Source of the DNA: Nocardioides bizhenqiangii
Lineage (GTDB): Bacteria; Actinomycetota; Actinomycetes; Propionibacteriales; Nocardioidaceae
DNA: 64,000 nucleotides
Reading direction: 5' to 3'
Assembly: GCF_034661235.1 (NCBI RefSeq)
Contig: NZ_CP141059.1
Location: forward strand, 1,426,001-1,490,000
Shown: positions 9,036-16,322 of the stretch, piece after piece
Numbering within the stretch: position 1 is the stretch's first letter
How the letters are laid out: every line of letters starts with the position of its first letter
The notes under the pieces: model-generated
What the model was told of the DNA's origin: nothing
The model's database searches: none
The model's input: only the letters and a program-made list of their open reading frames with translations
Translations under genes and position numbers: made by a program

Positions 9036-9176
9036 TACGCTCGTGCTCACCATGCGGCAGTTCTTCGTACTTATCGTGCGCCGCGGCGAGGCCTGAGAGA
9101 GGCCACCTCGCCGCGGTGACTGCGGCGTGCATCCCTCGCCCGCGTGGGCTTCTCATCCAAACTCGGTAGAAGCCCA
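9036..9176 (+). promoter_or_regulatory. Candidate branched-chain amino-acid attenuator ahead of leuB
   Basis: A TACGCT -10-like hexamer (9036-9041) is followed closely by a 14-codon leader, then a stem CCGCGGCGAGG/CCTCGCCGCGG (9081-9091 with 9106-9116), then a second stem TGGGCTTCT/AGAAGCCCA (9145-9153 with 9168-9176) followed by TTTG. GGCGAGG (9085-9091) can pair either with 9106-9112 or with a second CCTCGCC at 9134-9140, giving mutually exclusive folds. The U-tract is weak, so the termination step is less certain than at cimA. Confidence 0.55.
9052..9096 (+). CDS. Leader peptide MRQFFVLIVRRGEA
   Basis: A 14-residue reading frame with a run Val-Leu-Ile-Val, all three branched-chain amino acids, placed directly before a hairpin whose 5' arm overlaps its last codons. 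This matches the leader peptides of ribosome-mediated attenuators known for ilv/leu genes in actinobacteria. Its start lies about four bases after the predicted transcription start, so it would be almost leaderless. Confidence 0.55.
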   Translation: MRQFFVLIVRRGEA

Positions 9177-9194
9177 TTTGCCTGGAAGGCGAGC

Positions 9195-9356
9195 ATGACC
9201 ATGTACGACATGTATCCGGACTGGGGCCCGGCGAAGAACGACCCCGATCACCCGCTGCACCGCAACAGCCACAGCGATGCCCTGCAGAGCGCGTTCAACC
9301 GGTCGGCAGGGACTGCCCTGCGAGACGACGACGAGCCTCGTCCCGACGACAACTAA
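9195..9356 (+). CDS. Small conserved-looking protein between the leader and leuB
   Basis: 53 residues, [20 protein letters not shown] at the start, His/Asp-rich with an acidic end. ATG 9195 has GGAAGG six bases upstream. There is no membrane helix and no recognised domain. It lies 11 bases before leuB, so it is probably co-transcribed and under the same attenuator. Confidence 0.6.
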   Translation: MTMYDMYPDWGPAKNDPDHPLHRNSHSDALQSAFNRSAGTALRDDDEPRPDDN

Positions 9357-9359
9357 CGT
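9354..9359 (+). promoter_or_regulatory. Leaderless -10 element for leuB
   Basis: TAACGT, formed partly by the TAA stop of the small upstream gene, ends eight bases before the leuB ATG. That spacing is expected when transcription begins at the start codon. It would give leuB an internal promoter independent of the attenuator. Confidence 0.4.
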
Positions 9360-9367
9360 CTCCGCCC

Positions 9368-10477
9368 ATGACCTCTGCGACCAGCAGCACCGCATCCACC
9401 GTCGCGCCCGCCGAAGGGAGCGTGGCCCTCGCCGTCGTCCCCGGTGACGGCATCGGACCCGAGGTGACGGACGAGGCGCTGAAGGTGCTCGAGGTCGCGG
9501 CCCCTGCAGGAGTGAAGTTCGAAAAAACCCGCTACGACCTGGGCGCCGAGCGGTACCTCGCCACCCATGAGGTGCTGCCCGACTCCGTGCTCGCCGAGAT
9601 CCGGCGGCACGACGCGATCCTGCTCGGAGCGGTCGGCGGCAAGCCGAACGACCCCAACCTGCCGCCGGGGATCCTCGAGCGCGGGCTGCTGCTGCGGCTG
9701 CGCTTCGAGCTCGACCACTACGTCAACCTGCGCCCGTCGCGGATCTACCCGGGCGCGGTCTCGCCGCTCTCGACCGAGATCCTCGGCAAGGGCGACGTCG
9801 ACTTCGTGGTCGTGCGCGAGGGCACCGAGGGCCCGTACACCGGCAACGGCGGCGCACTGAGGACGGGAACCCCGGCCGAGGTCGCGACCGAGGTGTCGGT
9901 CAACACGGCGTACGGCGTGGAGCGGGTCATCCGCGACGCCTTCGCCCGTGCGCAGCGCCGGCCCCGCAAGAAGCTCACCCTGGTCCACAAGACCAACGTG
10001 CTCGTCAACGCGGGGTCGCTGTGGTGGCGCCTGTTCGAGGAGGTGGCGGCGGAGCATCCCGACGTCACCACCGACTACTGCCACATCGACGCGGTGATGA
10101 TCTACCTCGCGACGGACCCGCAGCGGTTCGACGTGATCGTCACCGACAACCTGTTCGGCGACATCGTCACCGACCTCGCCGCCGCGATCACCGGCGGCAT
10201 CGGCCTCGCGGCCTCGGGCAACGTCAACCCCGACCGCACCACGCCCTCGATGTTCGAGCCGGTGCACGGCTCGGCGCCCGACATCGCGGGCCAGCTGGTC
10301 GCGGACCCCACCGCCGCGATCCTCAGCGGCGCGCTGCTGCTCGACCACCTCGGACACCCCGAGGCGGCCGCGCGGATCGAGGCCGCCGTCATCGACGATC
10401 TCGCCGCCCGGACGCCGGGCCGGCAGCGGTCGACGCCCGAGGTGGGCGACGCGATCGCGGCCCGAGTAACGGGTTAG
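9368..10477 (+). CDS. leuB: 3-isopropylmalate dehydrogenase
   Basis: 369 residues. It catalyses the NAD-dependent oxidative decarboxylation of 3-isopropylmalate in leucine synthesis. Visible family features are the N-terminal [48 protein letters not shown], the HKTNVL catalytic lysine segment, [17 protein letters not shown] with metal-binding aspartates, and [13 protein letters not shown] near the C-terminus. The first 20 residues are a Ser/Thr/Ala-rich extension. The next gene, ilvE, belongs to the same pathway. Confidence 0.96.
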   Translation: MTSATSSTASTVAPAEGSVALAVVPGDGIGPEVTDEALKVLEVAAPAGVKFEKTRYDLGAERYLATHEVLPDSVLAEIRRHDAILLGAVGGKPNDPNLPPGILERGLLLRLRFELDHYVNLRPSRIYPGAVSPLSTEILGKGDVDFVVVREGTEGPYTGNGGALRTGTPAEVATEVSVNTAYGVERVIRDAFARAQRRPRKKLTLVHKTNVLVNAGSLWWRLFEEVAAEHPDVTTDYCHIDAVMIYLATDPQRFDVIVTDNLFGDIVTDLAAAITGGIGLAASGNVNPDRTTPSMFEPVHGSAPDIAGQLVADPTAAILSGALLLDHLGHPEAAARIEAAVIDDLAARTPGRQRSTPEVGDAIAARVTG

Positions 10478-10539
10478 TCAGTAGTCCGGCTCTCATGCCG
10501 GCAGAAAGACCGACTCTCCCAACTACTAGGACGTTCGAC

Positions 10540-10545
10540 TATCTT
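10540..10545 (+). promoter_or_regulatory. Leaderless -10 element for ilvE
   Basis: TATCTT ends seven bases before the ATG at 10553, so the mRNA probably starts at the start codon. No ribosome site precedes the gene. No clear -35 box was seen. Confidence 0.5.
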
Positions 10546-10552
10546 GTCTGAC

Positions 10553-11632
10553 ATGCAGATCACCACCACGCTCACGTCGTCTCCGACCGATGACGCGCGG
10601 TTGGCCGAGATCCTCGCGAACCCCGGGTTCGGCACCCACTTCACCGACCACATGTTCACGGTCGAGTGGACGCCGGCGGACGGCTGGCACCAGGCGCGGA
10701 TCACGCCGTACGGCCCGATCACGCTCGACCCGGCCGCCGCGGTCCTGCACTACGCGCAGGAGATCTTCGAGGGCATGAAGGCCTACCGCCACGGCGACGG
10801 CTCGGTGTGGATGTTCCGGCCGGAGGCCAACGCCGAGCGGATGGTCCGCTCCTGCCACCGGCTGGCGCTCCCGGTGCTCGACGTGCCCGACTTCGTGCAG
10901 GCGGTCGCCGCGCTGGTCGAGGTCGACCAGCGCTGGGTGCCGGCCAACGAGGAGGGCGGCGAGAAGAGCCTCTACGTGCGGCCCTTCATGTTCGCCTCGG
11001 AGAAGTTCCTGGGTGTGCGACCCGCCGAGCACGTCACGTTCATGGTGATCGCCAGCCCGGCCGGTGCGTACTTCAAGGGCGGGGCCAAGCCGGTCAACCT
11101 GTGGCTCACCGAGGAATACACCCGCGCCGGTCGGGGTGGCATGGGCGCTGCCAAGACCGGCGGCAACTACGCCAGCTCGCTCATCGCGCAGCAGGAGGCC
11201 TACGCCAACGGCTGCGACCAGGTGGTCTTCCTGGACGCCGAAGAGGGCAAGTACGTCGAGGAGCTCGGCGGCATGAACATGTACTTCGTCTACGACGACG
11301 GCAACGTGGTCACCCCCGAGACCGGCACCATCCTCGAGGGCATCACCCGCGCCAGCATCATGGAGCTCGCGGGCAAGATGGGCCATCACGTGACCGAGCG
11401 GAAGTTCGGCATCGACGAGTGGCGTCAGGGCGTCGCGGACGGCCGGATCGTCGAGATCTTCGCCTGCGGCACCGCCGCGGTCGTGACCCCGGTCGGCGAG
11501 CTGCGCACCAAGGACGGCGTCACCCCCGCCCCCTCCCGTTCCGAGCTGACCATGCAGATCCGCGACGCGCTCGTCGACGTCCAGTTCGGCCGGGCCGAGG
11601 ACACGTTCGGCTGGATGCGCCAGATCGTCTGA
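10553..11632 (+). CDS. ilvE: Branched-chain amino-acid aminotransferase
   Basis: 359 residues from ATG 10553; TTG 10544 would add three residues but falls within the promoter. It is a fold-type IV PLP enzyme that transfers the amino group in the last step of Leu/Ile/Val synthesis. Features include YAQEIFEGMKAYR, FRPEANAERM, SLYVRPFMFA, the AAKTGGNYASSL segment, where the PLP lysine is expected, and EIFACGTAAVVTPVGEL near the C-terminus. Part of that C-terminal coding sequence recurs as a decayed copy 2.2 kb downstream. Confidence 0.95.
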   Translation: MQITTTLTSSPTDDARLAEILANPGFGTHFTDHMFTVEWTPADGWHQARITPYGPITLDPAAAVLHYAQEIFEGMKAYRHGDGSVWMFRPEANAERMVRSCHRLALPVLDVPDFVQAVAALVEVDQRWVPANEEGGEKSLYVRPFMFASEKFLGVRPAEHVTFMVIASPAGAYFKGGAKPVNLWLTEEYTRAGRGGMGAAKTGGNYASSLIAQQEAYANGCDQVVFLDAEEGKYVEELGGMNMYFVYDDGNVVTPETGTILEGITRASIMELAGKMGHHVTERKFGIDEWRQGVADGRIVEIFACGTAAVVTPVGELRTKDGVTPAPSRSELTMQIRDALVDVQFGRAEDTFGWMRQIV

Positions 11633-12026
11633 AGTCCGCGATGTTTTCGTCGGGCTGAGCTGGCTCGCCCCAAGCCGTGCACGTCGCACCGTCGACCATC
11701 TGCCACGCACAGAGTTGCCCTCGGTGGGTTCGGCCTCGCCTGATTGGGCGACGCCAAACCGGGTGAGAGCAATCGGATGCGTCCGCATCCCCAACGCGCG
11801 CCGTGCGCCATCGCTCTGCGGACACGGGGCGTGCCCGCCGCGCTCGCACCCACGGGTGTGAGCGTGTCTCACCCGAAGGCAAGACCGACGGGCACGCACC
11901 TGACCAGTACCCGTCGGCTCGAGAATGACGCGCTTCGGCCCGAATCGGCGTGCGGCTCCGAGCGCACGCAGGGCGGCAGACTCGGAGGTTGTCAGACTGC
12001 GTGACCCACCTGTGTCCCGAAAGGCC
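11633..12026. other. Gene-free stretch between convergent ilvE and O-methyltransferase
   Basis: 394 bases without a convincing gene. A weak hairpin (11652-11672) follows ilvE. A near-perfect palindrome GCTCGCACCC-AC-GGGTGTGAGC lies at 11842-11863 and could act as a terminator or operator. The only sizeable frame (11744-12004, plus) has no ribosome site and a composition like non-coding GC-rich DNA. Confidence 0.5.
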
Positions 12027-13049
12027 TCACTGAGCGGGGGCGGGCTTGGCCTCCAGAAGGCACATGATGCCGGGCGTCACGATGGCGCGGGTCAGGCGTA
12101 GACCGGCCGCAGCAAACAGTTCCGCGAACTCTGCCTCTGTGCGTTCTCTGCCCCCGGGTAGCACCATCATGTGTACATCCAAGAGCGGTCCGTCGTCGCC
12201 GGAGTTGGGGGCGCCGATCACCACCTCCGCGAGCACGACTCTGCCTTCGGGATTCATGGCTCGAGCACAGTGGCTGAGGATCTTGACTGCGTCTTCGTCC
12301 TCCCAGTCGTGGATGATCCACTTGAGCAGGTAGAGGTCAGCTCCCTCCGGGACACCCTCGAAGAAGTCTCCGCCCACGGTTGTGCATCGGTCAGCCACCC
12401 CGTCCTGACGCAGCGTATTTCCGGCGCCGCCCACGACGTGGGGTTGGTCAAAAATCACTCCTCGGAGCGCCGGGTGCGCCCTGAGTATCGCCGACATCAA
12501 CCGGCCCTCACCACCGCCCACGTCGACCACGGTGCGCACACCTGAGAAGTCGTAGGCCTCGACGATCTGTGGGATTTCGGCAGTTGAGAAACTGGTCATG
12601 CGGCGATCGAACATGCGCGCCTCGTCCGGATGATCCGCGAGGTACTCGAAGAGCGACATCCCGTGGACATGGCGGAACGCGTTCTCACCGGTGGCGACCG
12701 TATGAGCCAGGGCACCGTAGGCGCGGTACCACGGGCCTGCATCGAAGACGGCGATCTCTCGCTGCGACGCTGGATGCTGGGTGCGCAGCAGGTCGGAGAT
12801 GGGGGTGATCGCGAACCGCCTCTCCGGGAGCTCGGCGAAGATGCCCCTCACGGCCAAGACGCGCAGGACACGATAGAGCGCGTCCGGATCTGAACCCGTG
12901 GCATCGGCCAACTCATCTGACGTGAGCGGTCCGTCCCCCAGCAGGTCAGCAATCCCAAGTCGAGCCGCCACAGCGACGAACTGGGTGTCCTTGTAGCCGT
13001 CGATCATTCGGTCAAGCGCCGACTCGGCCTCTTCGTCCGAAGGCTCCAC
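12027..13049 (-). CDS. Methyltransferase family 2 (acetylserotonin/hydroxyneurosporene-type O-methyltransferase)
   Basis: 340 residues from GTG 13049. The N-terminal third is a winged-helix dimerisation domain (GYKDTQFVAVAARLGIADLL, then TGSDPDALYRVLRVLAVRGIF). The catalytic domain has motif I VVDVGGGEGRLMSAIL near residue 180, then VIFDQPHVV, GGDFFEGVPEGADLYLLKWIIHDWEDEDAVKIL with the His-Asp catalytic pair, and GRVVLAEVVI. These enzymes methylate phenolic or polyketide hydroxyls; the substrate here is unknown. It is alone, with no biosynthetic partners, and lies between ilvE and a fragmentary copy of ilvE, which marks it as part of an inserted segment. Confidence 0.9.
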   Translation of the reverse strand: MEPSDEEAESALDRMIDGYKDTQFVAVAARLGIADLLGDGPLTSDELADATGSDPDALYRVLRVLAVRGIFAELPERRFAITPISDLLRTQHPASQREIAVFDAGPWYRAYGALAHTVATGENAFRHVHGMSLFEYLADHPDEARMFDRRMTSFSTAEIPQIVEAYDFSGVRTVVDVGGGEGRLMSAILRAHPALRGVIFDQPHVVGGAGNTLRQDGVADRCTTVGGDFFEGVPEGADLYLLKWIIHDWEDEDAVKILSHCARAMNPEGRVVLAEVVIGAPNSGDDGPLLDVHMMVLPGGRERTEAEFAELFAAAGLRLTRAIVTPGIMCLLEAKPAPAQ

Positions 13050-13203
13050 TCCGCGTCACCACCCCTACCGTGCCGTCTTCTTCGCGATGCTGTCACGACA
13101 CAGCCAGGCGCGCACAGGCCCGCGCGAAACGCGCGGCCGCCGGCCGTGCCAGGTGCCCCAATGCCCGATTGCTCCGTGCATGCGGCGGTCGCTCGCTCAG
13201 CGC

Positions 13204-13602
13204 CTACGCGCGGTACTGGACCTCGTAACGAGTCCCTACTTCTGCCTGGAGCCGCGCCGCCAGCTGGCCAGCCCGCACGTCCAACTCTTGCTGACGTGCC
13301 CGCCACTCGTCGGTGGACGGGCGGTGATTGAGCACGTCCATGTCTCTTTGCCAGCCCAGGAGGTCTGCGATCAAGGATTCGCTGATTCCGAGCGCTCGCT
13401 GCAACCAGATGGGGTCGTCCGGGAGCAGCCCGTCGACACCCCACAACGGACCAGCGCTCTCGTCCCACATGATTCGAAGGTGGGAGCCGTCGACGGTGTG
13501 GTCGTCGTCGACATCGGGCTCCTCGCCCAGCGGCACGGCCAACCAGTAGGAGCCGTTCGGGTAGTTGCCGAAATATGGACGAGGTGCCTCACGTTCTTCC
13601 AC
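13204..13602 (-). CDS. Hypothetical protein, possibly truncated at its 5' end
   Basis: 132 residues from GTG 13602, with no ribosome site. The sequence (PYFGNYPNGSYWLAVPLG, LRIMWDESAGPLWG, then a helical DEWRARQQELDVRAGQLAARL) looks like real protein with normal composition, but I recognise no family. The open frame continues upstream into the antisense of the ilvE-like fragment, where it is clearly unnatural, so the original N-terminus may have been lost in the rearrangement. Confidence 0.5.
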   Translation of the reverse strand: MEEREAPRPYFGNYPNGSYWLAVPLGEEPDVDDDHTVDGSHLRIMWDESAGPLWGVDGLLPDDPIWLQRALGISESLIADLLGWQRDMDVLNHRPSTDEWRARQQELDVRAGQLAARLQAEVGTRYEVQYRA

Positions 13603-13650
13603 GACGGTAGTGGACCACGTGGCGACGGCGTTCTCCTCGGCAGTTTGCGC

Positions 13651-13761
13651 CGGCCGGCGCGTCGAGATCTTCGCCTGCGGCACCGCCGCGGTCGCGACCC
13701 CGGTCGGCGAGCTGCCCACCAAGGACGGACACCTTCGGCTGGATTGCGCCGGATCTGCTGA
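13651..13761 (+). pseudogene. Decayed duplicate of the ilvE 3' end
   Basis: Bases from about 13661 to 13728 match ilvE 11451-11517 almost base for base and encode VEIFACGTAAVATPVGELPTKDG with single changes. The copy then jumps about 78 bases and resumes with GGACACCTTCGGCTGGAT, the counterpart of the last codons of ilvE. It has no start and an internal deletion, so it is non-functional. Together with intact ilvE it brackets 11633-13650. Confidence 0.85.
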
Positions 13762-13899
13762 GCCAGCGGTTCGACGTCCGCGGCCGCGGCGTTTGCGGTT
13801 CTGGTAGCGGTCGCAGCGTGAGCGCGTGCATCGCCGAGTCCGCGTGCTTAGTGTCGAAGGATTCGATGTTCCGTCTCGGGTGAGTGGGAGGGATCTGAA

Positions 13900-14253
13900 A
13901 TGAACTACCGACGGATCGCCATCAGTGGGGTCGCGGCAGTCGCCGCGATACTCGTCACCGCAGTGCCGGCAGACGCGCACTTCTGCTACAAGAACAAGCT
14001 CACGCCCCAAGCAGCCGCTGGCATGGCGCGGTCGCAGGGATTCGTGACCTTCGGCGAGCTCGCGTTCCAGTTCACCGGCCTGTGTCCGGCCGGCATCGCG
14101 GTACTGGCCGACGCGGCCGGCGTCACCACCGGCACGCCGATCCACGCCAGAGCAGTGATGGCCGGTGGCAGCGGCGGCAACAAGGCGATCCGTCACCTCG
14201 ACTTCGACGCGATCGACGCAGCCTTCCCGGACGCGGTAGCCGCCTGCACCTGA
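13900..14253 (+). CDS. Small exported protein of unknown function
   Basis: 117 residues. There is a clear Sec signal peptide (basic start, hydrophobic core, ADA cleavage site near residue 27). The mature part begins HFCYKN and ends in AACT, so the two terminal cysteines could form a disulfide; a third cysteine is in GLCPAG. The protein is Ala/Gly-rich with no recognised domain. ATG 13900 follows GGGAGGGAT at a good distance. It stands alone, upstream of a kinase gene with its own promoter. Confidence 0.75.
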   Translation: MNYRRIAISGVAAVAAILVTAVPADAHFCYKNKLTPQAAAGMARSQGFVTFGELAFQFTGLCPAGIAVLADAAGVTTGTPIHARAVMAGGSGGNKAIRHLDFDAIDAAFPDAVAACT

Positions 14254-14408
14254 CGTCTCGGGCACCGGTTCGGGTCGGTGGTCAGTCCTCGGCAGCGCGG
14301 TAGACCGCGTCGCGCAGGCGCGCCGTCCGCCGAGGTAACGGGCGACTCGACGTCGAGCAGCACGGTGAATCAAGACGCGGCCTACGCGTCGGACGACGCT
14401 GCGCTGGG

Positions 14409-14414
14409 TAGCCT
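14409..14414 (+). promoter_or_regulatory. Leaderless -10 element for the 14421 kinase
   Basis: TAGCCT ends six bases before GTG 14421, and no ribosome site is present. Confidence 0.45.
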
Positions 14415-14420
14415 CTGAAC

Positions 14421-16046
14421 GTGACGACCCAACCGCAGGGCGAGTCGCCCACGCGGGTGGGCGACTACACGCTGCTGACCCGACTCGGTGAGGGCGGCAT
14501 GGGCATCGTCCACCTCGCCCGGAGCACCGACGGCCGCCGGGTCGCGCTCAAGGTGTTGCGACCCCACATCGTGGGCGACGAGGAGGCCCGGGCCCGGCTC
14601 GCGCGCGAGGTCAACACCCTGATGCGGGTACGCAGCCCCTGGATCGCCGAGTTCCTCGACGCCGATCCGTGGGCGGAGATCCCCTACGTCGTCACCCGCT
14701 ACGTGCCGGGCCTGTCGCTCCACGACTACGTCGTCGAGGAGGGACCGATCGAGGATCGGGACCTGTTCTGGCTCGCCGGGTGTCTGGCGGAAGGCGTCGC
14801 CGCGGTCCACCACGCCGGCGTGCTCCACCGCGACATCAAGCCCTCCAACGTGCTGATGGAGGGCCGCACGCCGATCCTCATCGACTTCGGCCTCGCCCGG
14901 GTCACCGACGACCCGCGGCTCACCCAGACCGGCTGGCTGCTCGGCACGCCTGGATACCTCGCGCCCGAGATCCTGTACGGCGACGACGCGACTCCCGCGG
15001 CCGACGTGCACGCCTGGGCGGCGACGGTCGCGTACGGCGCCACCGGGCGACCGCCGTACGGCCGCGGCCCGTCGATGGCGATCATGGACCGTGCCCGCCG
15101 CGGCGAGCACGATCTCACCGGTGTCGAGGGGCCGCTCGCGGCCGTCCTCGACGCCGCGCTCGCCCCCGACCCGCTCGCCCGGCCGACCCTCGGCGAGCTG
15201 CTCGCGTGGCTGCGGCCGCTGAGCACGCAGCCGTCGGCACCGGCGGTGCCGCCGCCGGTCGCCGACGTCCCGGACGACGAGTTCACGCTGCCGGTCGCGC
15301 TCGCGAACGGCGGTCTCGAACCGCGCACCGCAGCCACCCTTCCGGAGCCCCGCCCACCGACCCGGTTGATGACCGGCGCGGTCCCGCCGCCTGATCCGGC
15401 CCGCTATCCGGCGCCGCCGACCATCGCACCCACCCCCGCGGTCGCCCAGTGGGAGCAGGAGTGGGACGCCCGGCTGCTCGGACCCCCGAAGGTCCCCCTC
15501 GGCGAGCGGATCCGCCGCGGCGTCGCGGTCGGTTGCGGGGGACTCGCCGTGGGTGCGGCGACCGCCCTCGCGCCCTACATCACGGCTGTCGCCGTCGTCC
15601 TCGGCGTCTGGCTGCTGCGCACCGGCTCGCTGGCGGCGTCCGCGGGTGCCGATCGACGTACCACCCGCGGCAGCAAGTGGTACGACGGGGCGCAGCTCGC
15701 ATTCACCACCCCATGGCACTCCCTCCGTGCGGTCACCGGCACGGTCGTGCTCGTCCTCTGGAGCCTGGGGCTGGCCCTCGCGGCCGCCCTGCTCTGCTAC
15801 GCCGCGGCGCTCGATGGGGCGGCGACCCTCTTCGCGGGCGGCACCGCCCTCGGCATCGCGCTGTGGTCCGGGCCCGGTGCCAGCCGGTTGCGCTCACCGC
15901 TCTCGCGGATCGTCTACCCGCTCGCCAGCAGGTGGGGCCGCTGGCTGGCGATGTGCGGCGTCCTGCTCCTCGTCGCGGCCGTGCTCGGCCTGGTCGTCGC
16001 GGCGGAGGGCGTGCACTGGATCCCGGCGTCCACTCCGCCGTTCTGA
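14421..16046 (+). CDS. Membrane-anchored Hanks-type serine/threonine protein kinase
   Basis: 541 residues from GTG 14421. The kinase domain occupies about residues 12-275, with the glycine loop LGEGGMGIVHLA, catalytic lysine K44 (VALKVL), HRDIKPSN with D138, IDFGLAR and GTPGYLAPE. A Pro-rich linker follows (about 280-350). The C-terminus has several hydrophobic helices (residues about 370-540) and no PASTA repeats. The polytopic C-terminal region is unusual for bacterial kinases, which normally have a single membrane span followed by an extracellular sensor. Substrates are unknown. Confidence 0.92.
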   Translation: MTTQPQGESPTRVGDYTLLTRLGEGGMGIVHLARSTDGRRVALKVLRPHIVGDEEARARLAREVNTLMRVRSPWIAEFLDADPWAEIPYVVTRYVPGLSLHDYVVEEGPIEDRDLFWLAGCLAEGVAAVHHAGVLHRDIKPSNVLMEGRTPILIDFGLARVTDDPRLTQTGWLLGTPGYLAPEILYGDDATPAADVHAWAATVAYGATGRPPYGRGPSMAIMDRARRGEHDLTGVEGPLAAVLDAALAPDPLARPTLGELLAWLRPLSTQPSAPAVPPPVADVPDDEFTLPVALANGGLEPRTAATLPEPRPPTRLMTGAVPPPDPARYPAPPTIAPTPAVAQWEQEWDARLLGPPKVPLGERIRRGVAVGCGGLAVGAATALAPYITAVAVVLGVWLLRTGSLAASAGADRRTTRGSKWYDGAQLAFTTPWHSLRAVTGTVVLVLWSLGLALAAALLCYAAALDGAATLFAGGTALGIALWSGPGASRLRSPLSRIVYPLASRWGRWLAMCGVLLLVAAVLGLVVAAEGVHWIPASTPPF

Positions 16047-16089
16047 CGACCCCGCGACCGAGCTTGCGAGGTCGCGGACCAGGTCGGCA

Positions 16090-16169
16090 GGTCGAGTAGC
16101 GGCACGGCTGAGGCACGAAGCCGTGACCCGCGTATCGAAACCAGCCCCGCGTACCCGCGTATCGAGACC
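16090..16169. repeat. REP-like palindromic element upstream of cimA
   Basis: GGTCGAGTAGCGG (16090-16102), a hairpin CACGGCT/AGCCGTG, then CCGCGTATCGAAACC (to 16142) and a second CCGCGTATCGAGACC (16155-16169). The outer parts are imperfect inverted copies of one another. Such units recur between genes in Nocardioides-like genomes (general knowledge). Related short forms occur at 22869 and 24602. Confidence 0.6.
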
Positions 16170-16207
16170 AGGACACCGAAGGTCGCGCGGCGTGGCAGAC
16201 TAAGAGG

Positions 16208-16240
16208 GTGCAGCACCGTTTCGCCATCATCATTAGCTAG
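16208..16240 (+). CDS. Leader peptide VQHRFAIIIS with Ile-Ile-Ile
   Basis: GTG 16208 to TAG 16240, ten codons; codons 7-9 are ATC ATC ATT. A ribosome waiting for charged tRNA-Ile would sit at the foot of the first hairpin. The regulated gene makes the first committed intermediate of the citramalate route to isoleucine, which fits exactly. The start is probably leaderless, since the AAGAGG stretch abuts the GTG. Confidence 0.7.
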   Translation: MQHRFAIIIS

Positions 16241-16293
16241 CGCGTCGAGCCCCTCGACGCGCCAACCTCTCGTCTCCGAGAGGTTTTTCTTTT
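16208..16293 (+). promoter_or_regulatory. Isoleucine-type transcription attenuator of cimA
   Basis: Leader peptide with three consecutive Ile codons (16226-16234), then a 10-bp stem GCGCGTCGAG/CTCGACGCGC (16240-16249 with 16253-16262), then a canonical intrinsic terminator AACCTCTCG-TCTC-CGAGAGGTT (16264-16285) running into TTTTTCTTTT (16284-16293). The terminator lies 30 bases before the cimA start. Ribosome stalling on Ile codons would be expected to melt the first stem. I did not find a strong competing antiterminator, so the switching detail is open. Confidence 0.8.
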
Positions 16294-16322
16294 GCCCGGA
16301 CGATCCGACCCGAGAGACACCG

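Noticed and set aside
11744..12004. 86-residue plus-strand frame after ilvE
   Set aside because: No ribosome site, composition like random high-GC sequence, no conserved-looking segment; left as intergenic.
13878..13884. GGGTGAG half site before the exported-protein gene at 13900
   Set aside because: Left half site absent at the five-base spacing; likely chance.
13204..14373. Full 389-residue minus-strand frame
   Set aside because: Only the last 132 residues look like protein; the rest is antisense to the exported-protein gene and to the ilvE fragment.
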